Shown: positions 12,631 to 24,592, counted from the first letter of the stretch. The stretch: 64,000 nt of DNA from Voacanga thouarsii (GCA_026120185.1 JANUWF010001497.1:4638501-4702500), one strand, 5' to 3'. A program made the numbers and translations. The notes: generated from the letters alone by a model not told the origin.

Positions 12631-13317
12631 CTAGATGAAATTCCGGATCAGGTGGTACTTCCTCTCGATGTACTTCCCCTTCTTGTGGTTCCTGAGTTCT
12701 TTAGATTGCAATATTGCTTCAGTGTTGTCGCAATACATCACAATCGGTCTTTCCATATGTGGCACGACTCCAAGTTTTGAGAGAAATTTTTGGAGCCAAA
12801 CTGCTTCCTTGGATGCCTCTAAAGTTGCCACATACTCAGCTTCTATGGTCGAGTCAGCAATACAAGATTGTTAGATACTCCTCCATGAAATGGCTCCTCT
12901 AGACAAGGCGAAAACATATCTACTAGTAAATTTTCTCTCATCCTTATCTGCCTGGAAGTCTGAGTTTGTGTATCCTGTAGGAACAAAGTCATCAGCCTTG
13001 TAAATCAGCATATAATCTCTCGTTCCCTTAAGGTACTTGAGAATATACTTTACAACTTGCCAATGAACCTCCCCAATATTTGACTGATATCTGCTAACTA
13101 AGCCTACGGCAAAGCAGATATCTGGCCTAGTACATAGCATTGCGTACATGAGACTTCCCACAGCCGAAGCGTAGAGAATCCTACTCATTCTTTCTTTTTC
13201 TTCTTGAGACTTAGGGCAGTCCCTTGAACAAAAAGACAACCCATGTCTGCAAGAAATTAGAGCTCCATTGCATGAGTCCATACTGTACTTGGCCAGTATC
13301 TTGTCAATGTATGTCAC
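12631..13317 (-). pseudogene. Copia RNase H domain (nested element)
   Basis: Two minus-strand frames (13317-12871 and 12831-12631) together give the copia RNase H region. Motifs seen are SRILYASAVGSLMYAM, TRPDICFAVGLVSRYQS, the SDFQADKDERK segment, AISWRSI, the EAEYVA-type segment, YCDNTEAI and the C-terminal HIxxKYHLIR-like end. The break between the frames lies at about 12850-12875. Several catalytic-context residues are altered. It is a decayed copy and not a functional enzyme. Confidence 0.88.
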
Positions 13318-14013
13318 TTAAGATAATCCTAACATTCTCTGCATCCTACTTCTAAGAAGCCTAATCCTGAGAATGTAACTGGCTTCTCCCAAGTCTTTCA
13401 TACTGAATTGACTAGACAACCAAACCTTTGTAGATGATAATGACCCTATATCATTTCCAATGAGTAGAATGTCATCTACATACAAGACAAGAAAAATCAC
13501 ATTAATGCCTTCAAGTTTCCTGTACACACATGGTTCATCATCGTTTTGAATAAAATCGTAAGACTTTATAGTCTCATCAAAACAAATGTTCCATACTCTT
13601 GATGCCTACTTAAATCCATAAATGGACTTCTTAAGCTTGTAAATCATATGTTCTTGGCCTTTAGCAATAAAGCCTTCTGATTGGGACATATAGATGTCTT
13701 CATTAAGATGGCCGTTTAAAAATACCGTCTTGACATCCATTTGTCATATCTCGTAGTCATAATGGCATGCGATGGCAAGAAGGATACGAATGGATTTAAG
13801 CATGGCTATCGGGGAAAAGGTTTCCTCATAATCGATTCTCTCTTTCTGAGTATATCTTTTCGCCATAAACCTAGCTTTGAAGGTTTCCACCTTCCCATCC
13901 ACTTCCCTCTTCCTCTTGTATACCCACTTACACCAAATAAGTTTTATCCCTTCAGGTGAAGTTATAAGATCCCAAACCTGATTGAAGTACATAGACTCAA
14001 TCTCGACTTTCAT
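13318..14013 (-). pseudogene. Copia reverse transcriptase (nested element)
   Basis: The minus-strand frames 14013-13744 and 13527-13318 hold a copia reverse transcriptase. The N-terminal part has WCKWVYKRKRE and IDYEETFSPIA. The middle region (about 13740-13530) is readable only with in-frame stops. The catalytic block LYVDDILLIGND at about 13440-13480 keeps both aspartates. At least two stop codons and a start-less segment break the polyprotein. Confidence 0.9.
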
Positions 14014-14078
14014 TACTTTATGCCAAAGATTTGTATCGGCATCAGCAATAGCCTCCTCGTATCAATGGGGTCTTGTTC

Positions 14079-14408
14079 CTAATGGTCTAAAACTAGCTCG
14101 AAAGCTTCTCCAGTCCATCTCTCTAGAACCCTAGACACTCTCCCACTAGGATGAGGCTCCATTTGTATAGGCTCTTGAGGCTGTACCTCTTCTTGTTCTA
14201 TAATCGGGTCAGAAGAAGTTGATTCCGAAGATAACTTCTCCTCAAATTCCAACCTAGTTGAACCTTTAGTGGAAGTACTTTGATCATCCTCTAAGTATCT
14301 TGCATTGGTACCAACCAGTACTTTCTGCTTCTTAGGATGACAAAAGTAACCACCATTTGTCTCTTTTGGATACCCAACAAAATAGTATAATTTTGATCTT
14401 GATTTCAA
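14079..14408 (-). pseudogene. Copia integrase C-terminus / linker (nested element)
   Basis: The frame reads KLYYFVGYPKETNGGYFCHP, typical of the conserved FxGYxxxxKGYrfydP-like segment downstream of the copia integrase core. An acidic, Ser/Pro-rich linker follows, ending in a HPSGR segment before the reverse transcriptase. It is separated from both neighbours by stops. Confidence 0.8.
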
Positions 14409-14637
14409 CTTGTCTCCCTTGACCAGTACATAAGCCGAACAACCCCATATCCTGAGATGATTCAGACTTGACTTATGCCCAGTCTACATCTCATAGGGAG
14501 TCCTAAGTACTGACTTGGAAGGCACCAAGTTCAGAATGTATGCTGTTGTTTCCAAGACATATCCCCAAAAAGATACTGGAAGAGTGGCATGAGACATCAT
14601 GCTTTAGACCATTTCCATCAATGTCCTATTCTTTCTC

Positions 14638-15360
14638 TCAGCTACTCCATTCCGTAGCAGAGAGCTGGGATACTATCCCATGATGTACCATGTAGTCCTT
14701 GAATTCACCAATGAGGTACTCTCTACCACGATCCAATCGCAAGGTCTTAATTAATTTACCTGTCCAACGCTCCACTTCAACCTTAAACTCTTTGAACTTG
14801 TTAAAAGAGTCAGACTTGCATCTTATCAGGTAAATATAACCAAACCTTGTACAATCATCTATGAAAGTGATGAAGTACTCAAACCCCCCTCTGGCTGGTG
14901 TAGACAAGGGACCACACACATCAATGCGAACAAGACTCAATATGTCCTTAGCTCTATCCGCCTTTGGGGTAAATGACCTTTTGCTCATCTTTCCCATTAA
15001 GCAGGATTCACACTTAGGCCAATTTTCCAATCTTAATGAGCCCAAAGACCCACCATGGATTAACTTCTGAATCCTAGTTGAGTTGATATGACCCAACTTT
15101 AGATGCCAAAGATATGAGTCATTGACATTGATTTTTCTCTTCCTAGTTAAAGGTTCGGATTGAGCGTTATTTAATTGATTGTTAATAGGGTTTAAGAAGA
15201 ATAGATTTCCATACATGTGCCCAGTACATAAAATTTCTCCATCTCTATTGATAGAAATACCAGAATGGAAAGATACAGAATATCGTTGATTTATTAGTTT
15301 CGCAACTGAAATCAAATTCTGTCGAAATCCAAGTATATATAAAATATCTTTTAAAACCAC
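14638..15360 (-). pseudogene. Copia GAG-pre-integrase and integrase core (nested element)
   Basis: This 240-codon open stretch begins in the region after the protease (ILYILGFRQNLISVAKL). It continues through the zinc-binding WHLKLGHIN / CESCLMGKM motif (HHCC) and into the integrase core with IDVCGP, FIDDCTRFGYIY and LRLDRGREYL. The usual G in the DRGGEY motif is Arg, one of many G-to-A type changes. The frame stops before the catalytic glutamate segment. The catalytic aspartates are present, but the product is truncated. Confidence 0.9.
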
Positions 15361-15674
15361 TATTCTATTACAATAAAAAATAAGATTCAGCTCTCCTACT
15401 ACAAGGGCTCAGACTTGTGCTCCATTTCCTACGCGTAGCCCATGTTCGCCCTTCTTGAGTCTTCTAATCTTTCTAAACCCCTGCAAGGAGTTACAGATAT
15501 GATCAGTGGCCCCTAAATTAACAATCCAAGTGGAAGTTGATCCGACCATTGATATAGACTCTAAATTGAATACATTACCTGTGGAGTTTTTCTTGGCTTA
15601 AAGATCTGGACACTCTTTTTTTCAGTGTCCCTTCTTCCATATTTAAAGCATTTGCCTTTGGGTTTGTTTTTGGG

Positions 15675-16367
15675 CTAGGCCGCAGCGTTTCCCTTCTTCC
15701 TTTTGAACTTTCTAGGCTTGGGCTCAGTTCTAGAGGTAGAAGCCTTAGCAATCATAGCCTTTGATTGAGGCTTCATGACCTTCTCCGCCATCTGAAGCTC
15801 CGCCATCAACTCAATTAAACTCATGTTTAACTTGTTCATGTTGTAATTCAACTTGAACTGAATAAAGGAACCCAGTAGAGATTCGAGAACTATGTTCACT
15901 TGGCTCTCGGGGTCAATAATAGCCCCTAAGATTTCTGTTTTCTCGAAAGCAACAATCATCTTGAGCATGTGCTCTCTAATTGATGCTTCCTCAGCCATCT
16001 TAGTGTTAATTATTGTTCGAAGAGCCTCCTGCCTTGCAGGCCGGCTCTTGTCCACAAACATAGTGGCTAGCGACTAGCTAATATCATACGCAGAAGCCAT
16101 GTACTCGTGTTTTGACTAGAGCACATTAGATATGGAGGCTAACATATAACAGCGTGCTATTTCGTCAGCCTTCTTCCACGCCTTCTCAACCTCTCGCTCT
16201 TCGGCGATGGAACCTTCCCCAATAACAGAGCAGGTTTTGTAAAGGACATACTTACTCTCTTCAGCTATGAGTATTATATTCAGGTTTCTCTTCCAGTCCA
16301 CATAGTTTGGACTCGTTAGCTTATTCTCTCGGAGAATAACAACCAAAGGACTAAAAGAACCTCCCAC
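15675..16367 (-). pseudogene. Copia gag (nested element)
   Basis: Two minus-strand frames give the start MGGSFSPLVVILRENKLT with the NYVDWKRNLNIIL motif of copia gag, then a second segment with REHMLKMI, FKLNYNMNKLNMSLIELM and a basic end (KPRKFKRKKG). A decayed zinc knuckle follows at about 15600-15660 (KCFKYGRRD), with a lost cysteine and histidine. A TAG-type break separates the parts at about 16062-16118. Length agrees with copia gag. Confidence 0.85.
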
Positions 16368-17450
16368 TATTTATAAAAAAATAAAAATAAAAGAAAGGAT
16401 TTAGTTTGTAAAAACAAAATTAATTTGTGCACTTTATCCTTATATCAAATCTGATAATAGTTACTTTAATATAATTTATTTGGCTCTTAGGAGAACTGAT
16501 ATAGCTTCTTGGGAAGATTAACAGTTCCCTAAGCTAAGTGTGTTAACCACCACAAATTAATTTTTCTTCTAGGTAATGATCTAGAAGATAACTCCATCGA
16601 GGGAATGGCCGTTTCATCTCATTTCCTATAGACATACCTCAAACTATAACCTCCAATGTGGGCTGGCCGATCATAGTACGTATCCCAGGTTATTAACTAC
16701 ATCCTTTCATTAGATCTAAATCCTTGTAGTATCCCCATCCTATACGGGTTCACTCCTAGGGTGACGCAAAGGGACTCACAATCTCTAATGAGGATCATGA
16801 TGGAAGCCATGAGGTCGTTGGAACCCCTCTCCCACTTAATCTTTTAAAATAAGGGTTTTTTTGGAAAAATATCCTTTTGAAAATTTCCATTAAATTTTTC
16901 CTTAACTCAAAAATAAAATATCTAAATCTATTAAAATCTCTATGTCAAGGTTTATATCCTTTGTGAGATTTTTTTTCATAGACAAATTTTATTTAAGTTA
17001 AAAACTTAATGGTTTCAAAAATTTTCAATTAAAACTTTCTATAGACTTTGGTCTCAAGTTTATTTGACAAAATAATTTTTCTTGTGCAAAAATAAAACAA
17101 AATGGATTTCTATTTTTAATTTACAAAAATATCTAAATCCAATATATTTTCTATGTCAATGATTAAATCCTTTGAGAAAATATCTAAGAATTAATTTTTG
17201 TTCAAGTTAAAATAACCATTTAATTTGTAGAAAAAATATTTTCTTGTCAAAATATTCCCAAAAACTTTGGCCTTTGAGAAAATGTGTATATAGGTACTCA
17301 AAAATAAATAGCATGCTAGAAAATAGTAGCCGTTTTCATGCTTTTCTATTTTTAAACCTAAGTGTCCAAATAATAGAATTAAATACATTAATTAATTAAT
17401 TAATGGTCTTATTTAATCCTAAAATCCCTTACTAATATTTTTCATGCAAA
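16368..17450. other. 5' leader of nested copia element, AT-rich
   Basis: Between the gag start and the right LTR lies about 1.1 kb without coding potential. The reverse complement of the initiator-Met primer site would read GCTCTGATACCA. Only TCTGATA at 16450-16456 resembles it, and it is not adjacent to a clear LTR edge. The leader or LTR edge may be rearranged. Confidence 0.5.
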
Positions 17451-19474
17451 AATATTCCACAAATATTAGCTATTGCAAAAATATTAACTTCGTCTGGTAT
17501 AAAACCCAAAACAAAAAAGAAAATGCAAGAAAATTACAAGGAAAATTTTAAAAAAAAATTCTCCTTGATCCACTGCACCTGCCACACTGGAATATGGCCA
17601 TCTGCACTGCGGTCTACAACACCCGCCGCACTAGAATGAGCACTCATGGGCAACCCAAATATGTGACCCACGTGCCGACCCGCTCCAGTGAAACGACCTG
17701 CGCGAAATCCGAATTGCAGATGAATTGCAATTCCATCGAGCCGGAAGCGCCACACCAAGCCAAGCCACTTGGCTTCAAGCACAGAACCCTGTTGGCTGCT
17801 CGACTACCTTCTCCTTCAGATTTCCGCTACAATTTTCTACAGATGTGTTCTCTGGTTTTTTTTTTCCTGCGACTGTTTTTCGGCTTTTGGCCCTTCGGCT
17901 TTTTTTTCTGTGATTTTTTCTGCAAGCCTCCTACTATATCTGTGCATGTATGTTAACGCCAACTTTTGTCTCGGTCTTTCAATATATGGCCTGCTTGATC
18001 CACGTTTGGTGAAAACTCACAAGACTAAGGAATTTCTCAGAGAGAAACGAGGGCTGTCTATTTTTCTTTCTTAGAGAAGAGAAAAAACAACGTACATCTT
18101 TATTTTCCTATTTAACCTAAATAAAACCTTATGTTAAACTGGATTTTTAATTTGGCACATTAGACTCTTAGTTTAACCTCTTGAACCAAATTAATTATTC
18201 TAATCAGAATCAAATAAATGGCCCAGTAAATAATTAATTTTTCAACCCAAATAAATTAGTCCAATTAACAAGACTATATTAGTTTAGTCCCAGGTCAATC
18301 TTTAATTATTCAAACTGGGCCAAAGCCCTGAATAATTAATTAACCCACCAAACTAATTTAATTAATTCTCTCTCTCTATGAACCTTTATTTTATTCTATC
18401 CCAATAATTAAATCAGGCTATTTAAATAAAATAAATTTTATTTAATTTGATTTAAGTCCAATTCCTTAGCATGTATATAATTAGGACTTACGGTCTATAT
18501 TGGGGACTAAAAGACACACCGTCTTGGCTACTAAAATGACCAAAATACCCTTACCATATAAATAGATGCATTTTACATTTTAAATATTTTCTAATATCAT
18601 CATAAGGAAATATTGACCCCAAGGACAATATCGTGTTAACAAAGTCTCTGACCTACAGGTGAAATGACTAAAATACCCCTCTATACCTCGTTGTGCATTA
18701 GAAAGGAATAAATGTACTAACACCTCTCTAAATGACATCTATCATCCTTAGGCTTCTAGTCCAATGATCCACGACTTCCTGAATTATTTCCGCTTTCCAA
18801 ATGAGCTGCCCTAAAGAAAATATCCAAATCATGTTTCCCAAGGCCCTGGATATTTAGATCATATAGACAACCACAAGGAGCGATATAGTACAGAAACTAT
18901 CTTGTACAAGTCTGTCTTAACTAACTAGTCACATATACCCAACATGCAAGTGTATTAGTCATATGATAGAACCTCAACTAAAACATATCAAAGTACATAC
19001 TTCCAACTTCATCAGACCACCAACTCATACTCAAGTCGTAGAGTACTAGTCCACGCTATAGCAGTAGCAGTCTAGATTTCTACTATATAGTACTTTAAGA
19101 AACCACTACTACAAGTCTTGTTCTACGTATTTGAAATATACTTATGTCATGAAGTGAGTGAACTACTACTAGCCAAAGGTAAGTCATTCCCCATTTGGAA
19201 TTCATAATACAATAACCTAGACATGATGAGATTCCCATTCTCATCAATCGGTTAAGAACAAACGTTTATATGTTAAGTAACCCGTGATCCATACCTTACT
19301 GTGAAAGACCGCCATTCACATGGACCACTTACTTAAACACAATGAGTCTTTTCCAAACGTAATTATGCATAAATAAAATGTAAATTCACAAATAATTCCT
19401 GAAGATAAATTCTTTTATTAAAATATTCTATATTTACATCAGAAACCTAGTCTAAGAGGGCATATTTCCCAACA
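17451..19474 (-). repeat. Right LTR (5' LTR) of nested copia element, inner edge uncertain
   Basis: From about 17921 to 19474 this matches the left LTR closely, including the ATATGGCCTGCYTGATCCACG block and the end CCCAACA. Inward of this, an 11-base match (ACTGGAATATG at about 17586) suggests the LTR extends to about 17450. If so, it carries about 280 bases of GC-richer DNA absent from the left LTR. The ORFs at 17534-18074 lie in that extra segment and have no family features. Confidence 0.7.
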
Positions 19475-20315
19475 GAGTCGTACGGTGAGTAAGATTGGCA
19501 TTGATAATGGTGAGTAAAATTGGCATTGATATTGGTAAGTAAGGTTGGTATTAGGATCCCTGACTTATAGTGAGTAAGGTTGATATTGAGATCCCTGGGC
19601 TTATAGTTGTTAAAGAAATATTCTGAATTACTCGGTAATGTGCTTGTTTGCACTTACCTTTCGACAATACACAGTTGAGTATTGTAGGCTTGTGTCCTTA
19701 GTACAATAAGACTGTGATATCGAAGGCAAAGCCTTGTGAGCTTTGCACGCGAACCGACCTTCTGTTGAAGAAGTGCTTATGATTTGAAAACAGGGGCAAT
19801 ATTTTGAAACTGAAATACCATTTTCTAAAAATGATTGAATTCTGAATAAACTCTCCTTTAAAGAGTTTTGGAATTGTTTCTAGTTGAAAAACGTATGGAA
19901 AATGAGATGCTTTCTCCACAAAAGTTTTATGTACTCTATTTTTCATAAAGCACTAACACACACGGAACTCACTGGGTGATTTTTCACTCACACGTTTCTT
20001 TTATCTTACCCTTTTTGTAGGATCCAAAGTTAAGCGAACCTATAGATAGAAGGATAATACCACAGTGACAGCAATTTAGGTCCAGACGTTCCCCTTTTGA
20101 TGATGCACCTTATTACTGATGTGAAGTGAAAATTTTCATGTATGAGATTTTTTGTTATATATGTGTATGTGACCATCAGTATAAGTTGTTGTATGGATCT
20201 GGACCTTGTCTACTCTGTTGTTTTCGTTATGAAGACCCCTTATCTAGGAAATTGGACGGGGCGACACCCGATATTGATATGCTTCCACTGTTACATTTAG
20301 TAGGGGTGTTACAAT

Positions 20316-20328
20316 TACTATCAGAGTA
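20316..20328 (+). other. Decayed primer binding site of gypsy element
   Basis: Two bases after the 5' LTR the sequence reads TACTATCAGAGTA. This resembles TGGTATCAGAGC, the complement of the initiator Met tRNA 3' end used by many plant LTR elements, with three substitutions. Confidence 0.75.
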
Positions 20329-20414
20329 TACATTTATAGAACTATAGTATCGTCATAAGAATTAATATAACTCTTTCATTGTGTAGATATAGCGGATAGA
20401 AATGATAAGGGCAA

Positions 20415-21014
20415 GTGCCCAACGAGCGCAGTGATGAAGTGAAGAAAGAAATGGGTGAAAGCTCGGATGTTAAGAAATTTGAAAAGATTAGGACAATCTA
20501 CCGAGCAGGCATGTTGGGACATTTTATCTTGATAGGTCCTGACCCTAGCCGCCATCATGCACCCCATCTCATCTGGAGCTCGTTTGATTCGACAATACCT
20601 GTCGTTACTCCGTTTGTGCGAGACCTTGGTGTGGAAAGGATACCTACCTCGAGAGGATACCGTCGCCACATAAAGGGGTAGGTGGAGACTCTGATGAGAT
20701 TGATGGTGATATTGAGCTGCACTATCAGGATAATGGAGAGGTGTTTGGTAGGGATATGCCAGGAGTACTTGAGGAGGAGATGCCGGGTTTGGAGACTGCG
20801 GATGCGAGAGAGGATCAGGAGGTACCTGAGGTGGAGGTACCTATGGTTGAAGAGCCTAAGGAGCATTTAGGGATAGACCCAGGACTATTGGCTTAGTTGC
20901 ACCCAAATGCGGGTGGAGATAAGGAGGTTGATGTAGTGGAATCTTATATAGTTTCTACTGACTCAGGACCTCCCGTCTTAGACAGAAATGATGATGAGTA
21001 GGAGGATGAGATGT
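20415..21014 (+). pseudogene. Unidentified acidic ORF remnant in gypsy leader
   Basis: An open stretch (20415-20681) continues in a shifted frame to about 21014 with many Glu/Asp residues (LEEEMPGLETAD, VPEVEVPMVEEPKE). It lies between the primer site and gag. Acidic leader or pre-gag ORFs occur in some long plant gypsy elements. I do not recognise a family. It contains several stops. Confidence 0.4.
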
Positions 21015-21205
21015 AGATATATGTAGTAGGATATGTACAGTTCAACCAATGTATATGACTATGTGCTCGATACACAAATTTTGTACTAACTTGCGATAAA
21101 TAAGAATGAATATATACTATGTTTTGCTATGTGCACTGTACCCATTTTTATGATTGCTTTTAAGCCATGCCATATTGTTATATCGGTAAAATCTTATGAA
21201 CTGTA

Positions 21206-22150
21206 CAGAGGCCTCCTAAGCGAACTTCCGGACTATCATCCCAAACTACTCGAAATCATCCTGAGCCGATGGTGGAGGAACTGCATGTGGAAGGTCTCCA
21301 CCTTACAACTTTGGACCACCCTATGTTCCAAACCTTTCAAAAGATAGCTGATATTATCCAACAGTTGACTGAAATTGCCACTAGAGCAAATGAACATGCT
21401 AGGGTGAATGAGGGTATGAGTAGGGAAAGTCAACAAAGTGAAGTTGACTCGGATCAAGCTCTTGAACGCTTTTTGAAATTCCACCCTCTGCAGTTTCAAG
21501 GGCGACCTGATTCGGAACAGGAGGTTGAAAATTAGATTGAATAGATAGAAAAGATCTTTGCAGCCTTGAATTATTCAAAACAAAGGAAGGTACAACTTGT
21601 TACATTCCAATTAAAAGGACTTGTCCAAGACTGGTGGGCAAGAGAAATGAATCAACGAGAGTGGGAATGGATAGATTTTAAGGCTAGCTTTAAGAAGGAA
21701 TTCATTCCCAGTTGGGTGGTAGAAAGGAAGGAGGATGAATTTCAAACTTTTTGGCAAAGAGGCCATACGGTGAGGCACTTTGCTGCTAAATTTACTAAAT
21801 TGTCAAAAATATTACCCACTTCTAGTCCATTCAGAAGCAGATAGGGTTAAACATTTTGTGAAAGGTTTACGGCCAGAGTTGAAGAAAGTATTAGCAAGTA
21901 TGGCTCCTACCAATTACAATGCTGCTATAGAGATGGCTTCTAGGATAGAAATGGCTAATATTGAATAGACAAGTAAGAGAAACCAAAATGGATTTCAGGG
22001 TATAAGTCAGAAATGGTCTGCAGGGCCCTAATGGCAGGAGAAAGAGAAGATGTAAAGGAGAGGAGGCCCGATTGGAAGACAACCCCCCTTTAAATGCTTT
22101 AATTGTCGAAAGGAAGGGTACAAGAGTTTCTATTACCTTCACTCACAGAC
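21206..22150 (+). pseudogene. Gypsy gag with decayed zinc knuckle
   Basis: Frames 21206-21535, 21566-21844 and 21780-21968 give a chromovirus-type gag. The start is Pro/Arg-rich (PPKRTSG). The retrotransposon gag domain then reads FLKFHPLQFQGRPDSE, then QLVTFQLKGLVQDWWARE, FKKEFIPSW and VKHFVKGLRPELKK. At about 22096-22135 a CCHC knuckle is seen as CFNCRKEGYKSFYY, with His and the last Cys both changed to Tyr. In-frame TAGs at 21534 and 21541 and a frameshift near 21835 inactivate it. Confidence 0.88.
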
Positions 22151-22249
22151 GGTAAGAGGATGGAGTCGACCTGGAGGCACAGCCAATGATAGAGGTCAGG
22201 AGTTGGAAGGGAGAACCTAGGACAAGCTTCTATCTCTGGAGCTGGACCT

Positions 22250-22640
22250 CCAAACCCCAAGTAAATGCTCGGATGGTGGTATTAGAGAAGACAAACAACC
22301 AAACTGCAATGGTGGAAGGTACACTCCTTATTTTGATCATAATGCTAAAGTCTTGATAGACTACAACTTTATGTATTCATTGTTGCCAATTTATTTCTTG
22401 ATTCTATGGGAATAAAAGGAAAAGAAACTTTATATGAAATGATTGTCATTTCCCCATTGGGGGAAGTAAATGAATAGTAAAAAAATATATAAGGAATGTA
22501 AGATCTTGATAGAAAATAAAATTTTGGGGGGAGATTTGATATGTCCACCCATAGAGGACTAAGAAGCTATCTTGGGTATGGACTGGATATCTCACCATTA
22601 TAATCAAGTTGACTATAGACATAAAGTAGTACAATTCCAT
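22250..22640 (+). pseudogene. Gypsy protease remnant
   Basis: After gag the frame reads VNARMVVLEKTN and a short hydrophobic run. Then VLIDYNFMYSL stands at the place where the aspartic protease has VLIDSGATHSF, so the Ser-Gly of the catalytic DSG is lost. The GMDWIS segment that normally closes the domain is seen near 22577 (LGMDWISHH). Stops are frequent. Confidence 0.75.
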
Positions 22641-22769
22641 TAGCTTGAGAAACCTATATTGGAAATTGTAGACAATGTTGGGAGGAAAAGTAATACTTAC
22701 ATATTGGGACTCAAGGCCTGGAAGATGATTAAAAAATGGTGTACTGGGTACTTGGCCTATATAATTAAT

Positions 22770-23625
22770 AAGCCAGCAGAGATTAAGAAACCCGAAGAAG
22801 TTCTTGTTGTAAATGAGTATTTAGATATTTTTCCAGCAGAATTGAAGAAGTCACCACTGAAGAGAGAAGTAGAATTTTCTATTGATTTAGTGCTATCGGC
22901 AGAACCAATTTCAAGAATTCCTTATAGAATGATACCTACAAAATTACAGGAGCTTAAGAAACAAGTATAGGAATTAATAGAGTAAGGGTTCATTTGGCCA
23001 AGTACTTCATCTTGGGAAGCACCTATATTATTTGTTAAGAAAAAAGATGAGTCATTATGGATGTATATACATTTGTGAAGGTTGATTGCAGTGACGATAA
23101 AGAATAAATATCCATTGCCCACGATTGATGAATTTTTCGATCAGTTACAAAGAGCGGGATGATTATCGGAGTTAGACTTGAGGTAAGAATATTACTAAGA
23201 TTAGATTCGAGAAGAAAATATACCAAAAACTGCATTTAACATGATATGGACCTTTTGAGCTTGTAGTGAGGCCCATTTGGTGTTACTAACGCTCTTGCTG
23301 ATTTCATGGACTTGATGCACCAAATATTTTGGCCTTACTTAGATAATTTTGTGGTTATACTCATAGATGACATCTTGGTGTACTCCAAAAATCCCCAAGA
23401 ACATGAACAGCACCTTCAGAAAGCCTTAAGGAAGTTAAGAGAGTCCAAATTGTATGCAAAATTTAATAAGTGTGAATTTTGGCTACAACAAGTAGCATTC
23501 TTAGAACATGTGATATCTAAAGATGGAATTATAGTAGATCCTACAAAAATTGAAGCGGTGACAAATTGGAAGCATCCCGAGACTCCAACAGAAGTACAAA
23601 TTTTCCTGGGATTAGCAGGATATTG
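22770..23625 (+). pseudogene. Gypsy reverse transcriptase
   Basis: The reverse transcriptase begins with VVNEYLDIFPAEL, VEFSIDLV and SRIPYRMIPTKLQELKKQ. It passes through several stops (about 22970-23300) and is open again from 23306 with the catalytic block [14 protein letters not shown] (IDD aspartates kept). The thumb region follows ([31 protein letters not shown]). Multiple TAG/TGA codons occur where Trp, Gln and Arg codons are expected, typical of decay at methylated cytosines. Confidence 0.92.
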
Positions 23626-23639
23626 AGGAATTTTCTAAG

Positions 23640-24235
23640 ATAGTTTCACCTTTAACTCGACTCACCCAAAAAAAAGTTCTTTACATTTGGAGCGAGAAGT
23701 GTGAGAAAAATTTTCAGGAACTGAAGAAGAGGTTAAGCTCAACTCCTGTTTTGGCATTACCGATGATGGATAAACTTTATGAGGTGTATACAGATATCCA
23801 AAGGGAGGATTGGGAGGAGTAGTGATGCAGGAAAGAAAAGTGATAGCTTATATCGGAAATTGAAATCCTATGAATATAATTACTCTATACATGACCTGGA
23901 ATTGGCAGCTATTGTGTTTGCTCTTAAGAAATGGAGACATTATTTGTATGGAGCTGAGTTTGAAATCTTCACTGACCACAAAAGTTTGAAGTATGTTTTT
24001 ACCCAAAATAATTTGAACATGAGACAACAACGATGGATGGAATTTCTAGAAGAGTTTCGGTATCTAATTAAGTATCATCTTGGAAAGGCAAACACAGTGG
24101 CAGATGCACTTAGTAGGATGGAGAACTTATTAGCTCTTCAAATTATACGAATTCTAGAATTGGGGACAATTACAGTAGATAGAGAAATAAGGTTGAGTAA
24201 TATTTCTATTCAACCTACTTTCCTACAATAATTGA
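23640..24235 (+). pseudogene. Gypsy RNase H
   Basis: The frame 23779-24231 contains SYEYNYSIHDLELAAIVFAL, KKWRHYLYGAEFEIFTDHKSLKY, QRRWMEFL-type QRWMEFLEEF and ADALSRM, the standard gypsy RNase H series. The first part, around 23700-23820, is readable in another frame (PVLALPMMDKLYEVYTD). After ADALSRM the sequence leads into the linker that should enter the integrase. Confidence 0.9.
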
Positions 24236-24552
24236 AATAAGAGAAAGATAAAGATGAAGAGTTGCAAAGGTTAGTGCAAAAGGAGTAGTCTCAGAGTAGA
24301 CATAAAATTTATGCGAATCGACGTAAGAGAGATTTAGAATTTGTAGAATGAGATCACGTATTCTTGAAGATGACTCCAAGCTTGAAATATAAGGAAAAAC
24401 TTATTAAGATCTTAGAGTATGCTGAAAAGGAATTGCGGAATAAGAAAATTTCACTTGTAAAAGTGTTGTGGAACCATCACCTGGTGCAAGATGCAACTTG
24501 GGAAGCGGAAACAAAGATGTTGAAAAAGTATCCAGAATTATTCCAGGTGTAA
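24236..24552 (+). pseudogene. Gypsy pol C-terminus with chromodomain-like end; integrase core missing
   Basis: After a short linker (EKDKDEELQRLVQKE) the sequence jumps to QSRHKIYANRRKRDLEF and DHVFLKMTP, a segment that normally lies C-terminal to the integrase catalytic core. The ending VKVLWNHHLVQDATWEAETKM then KKYPELF resembles the chromodomain-like tail of chromoviruses. The HHCC zinc region and the whole DDE core, about 1 kb, are absent. This copy could not have integrated by its own enzyme, unless the deletion happened after insertion. Confidence 0.85.
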
Positions 24553-24578
24553 GTCAATTTTGAGGACGAAATTTTTTG

Positions 24579-24592
24579 TAAGGAGAGGAGAA
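24579..24592 (+). other. Polypurine tract of gypsy element
   Basis: The purine run AAGGAGAGGAGAA lies directly before the TG of the 3' LTR at 24593, the expected primer for plus-strand synthesis. Confidence 0.85.

Larger units (their letters stand above)
10769..19474 (-). mobile_element. Nested Ty1/copia retrotransposon
   Basis: An 8.7-kb element inserted in the gypsy 5' LTR. It starts TGAAGATT and ends CCCAACA, with target duplication GAGTT at 10764-10768 and GAGTC at 19475-19479. The 3' LTR of the host gypsy shows GAGTC in the empty site. Domain order on the minus strand is gag, protease/zinc region, integrase, reverse transcriptase, RNase H, which is the copia order. LTR length near 1.7-2 kb and the start TGTTGGGAAATATGCCC fit an Angela/Tork-type element (inference). 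All frames are interrupted. Confidence 0.93.
6035..20313 (+). repeat. 5' LTR of gypsy element, split by two insertions
   Basis: The LTR is made of 6035-7298, 9051-10768 and 19480-20313. Subtracting the two insertions and their duplications leaves about 3.82 kb, matching the 3.84-kb 3' LTR. It contains a short tandem array of CGTCGGCTAA-like units at about 9460-9560. Degenerate ~55-bp repeats lie around 10190-10320, and GTGAGTAAGGTTGG-type ~35-bp repeats around 19480-19600. All recur in the 3' LTR. Confidence 0.92.

Noticed and set aside
17594..18074. Overlapping ORFs of 62-120 codons
   Set aside because: Inside the copia LTR or leader; no protein family, and partly homologous to non-coding LTR in the left copy.
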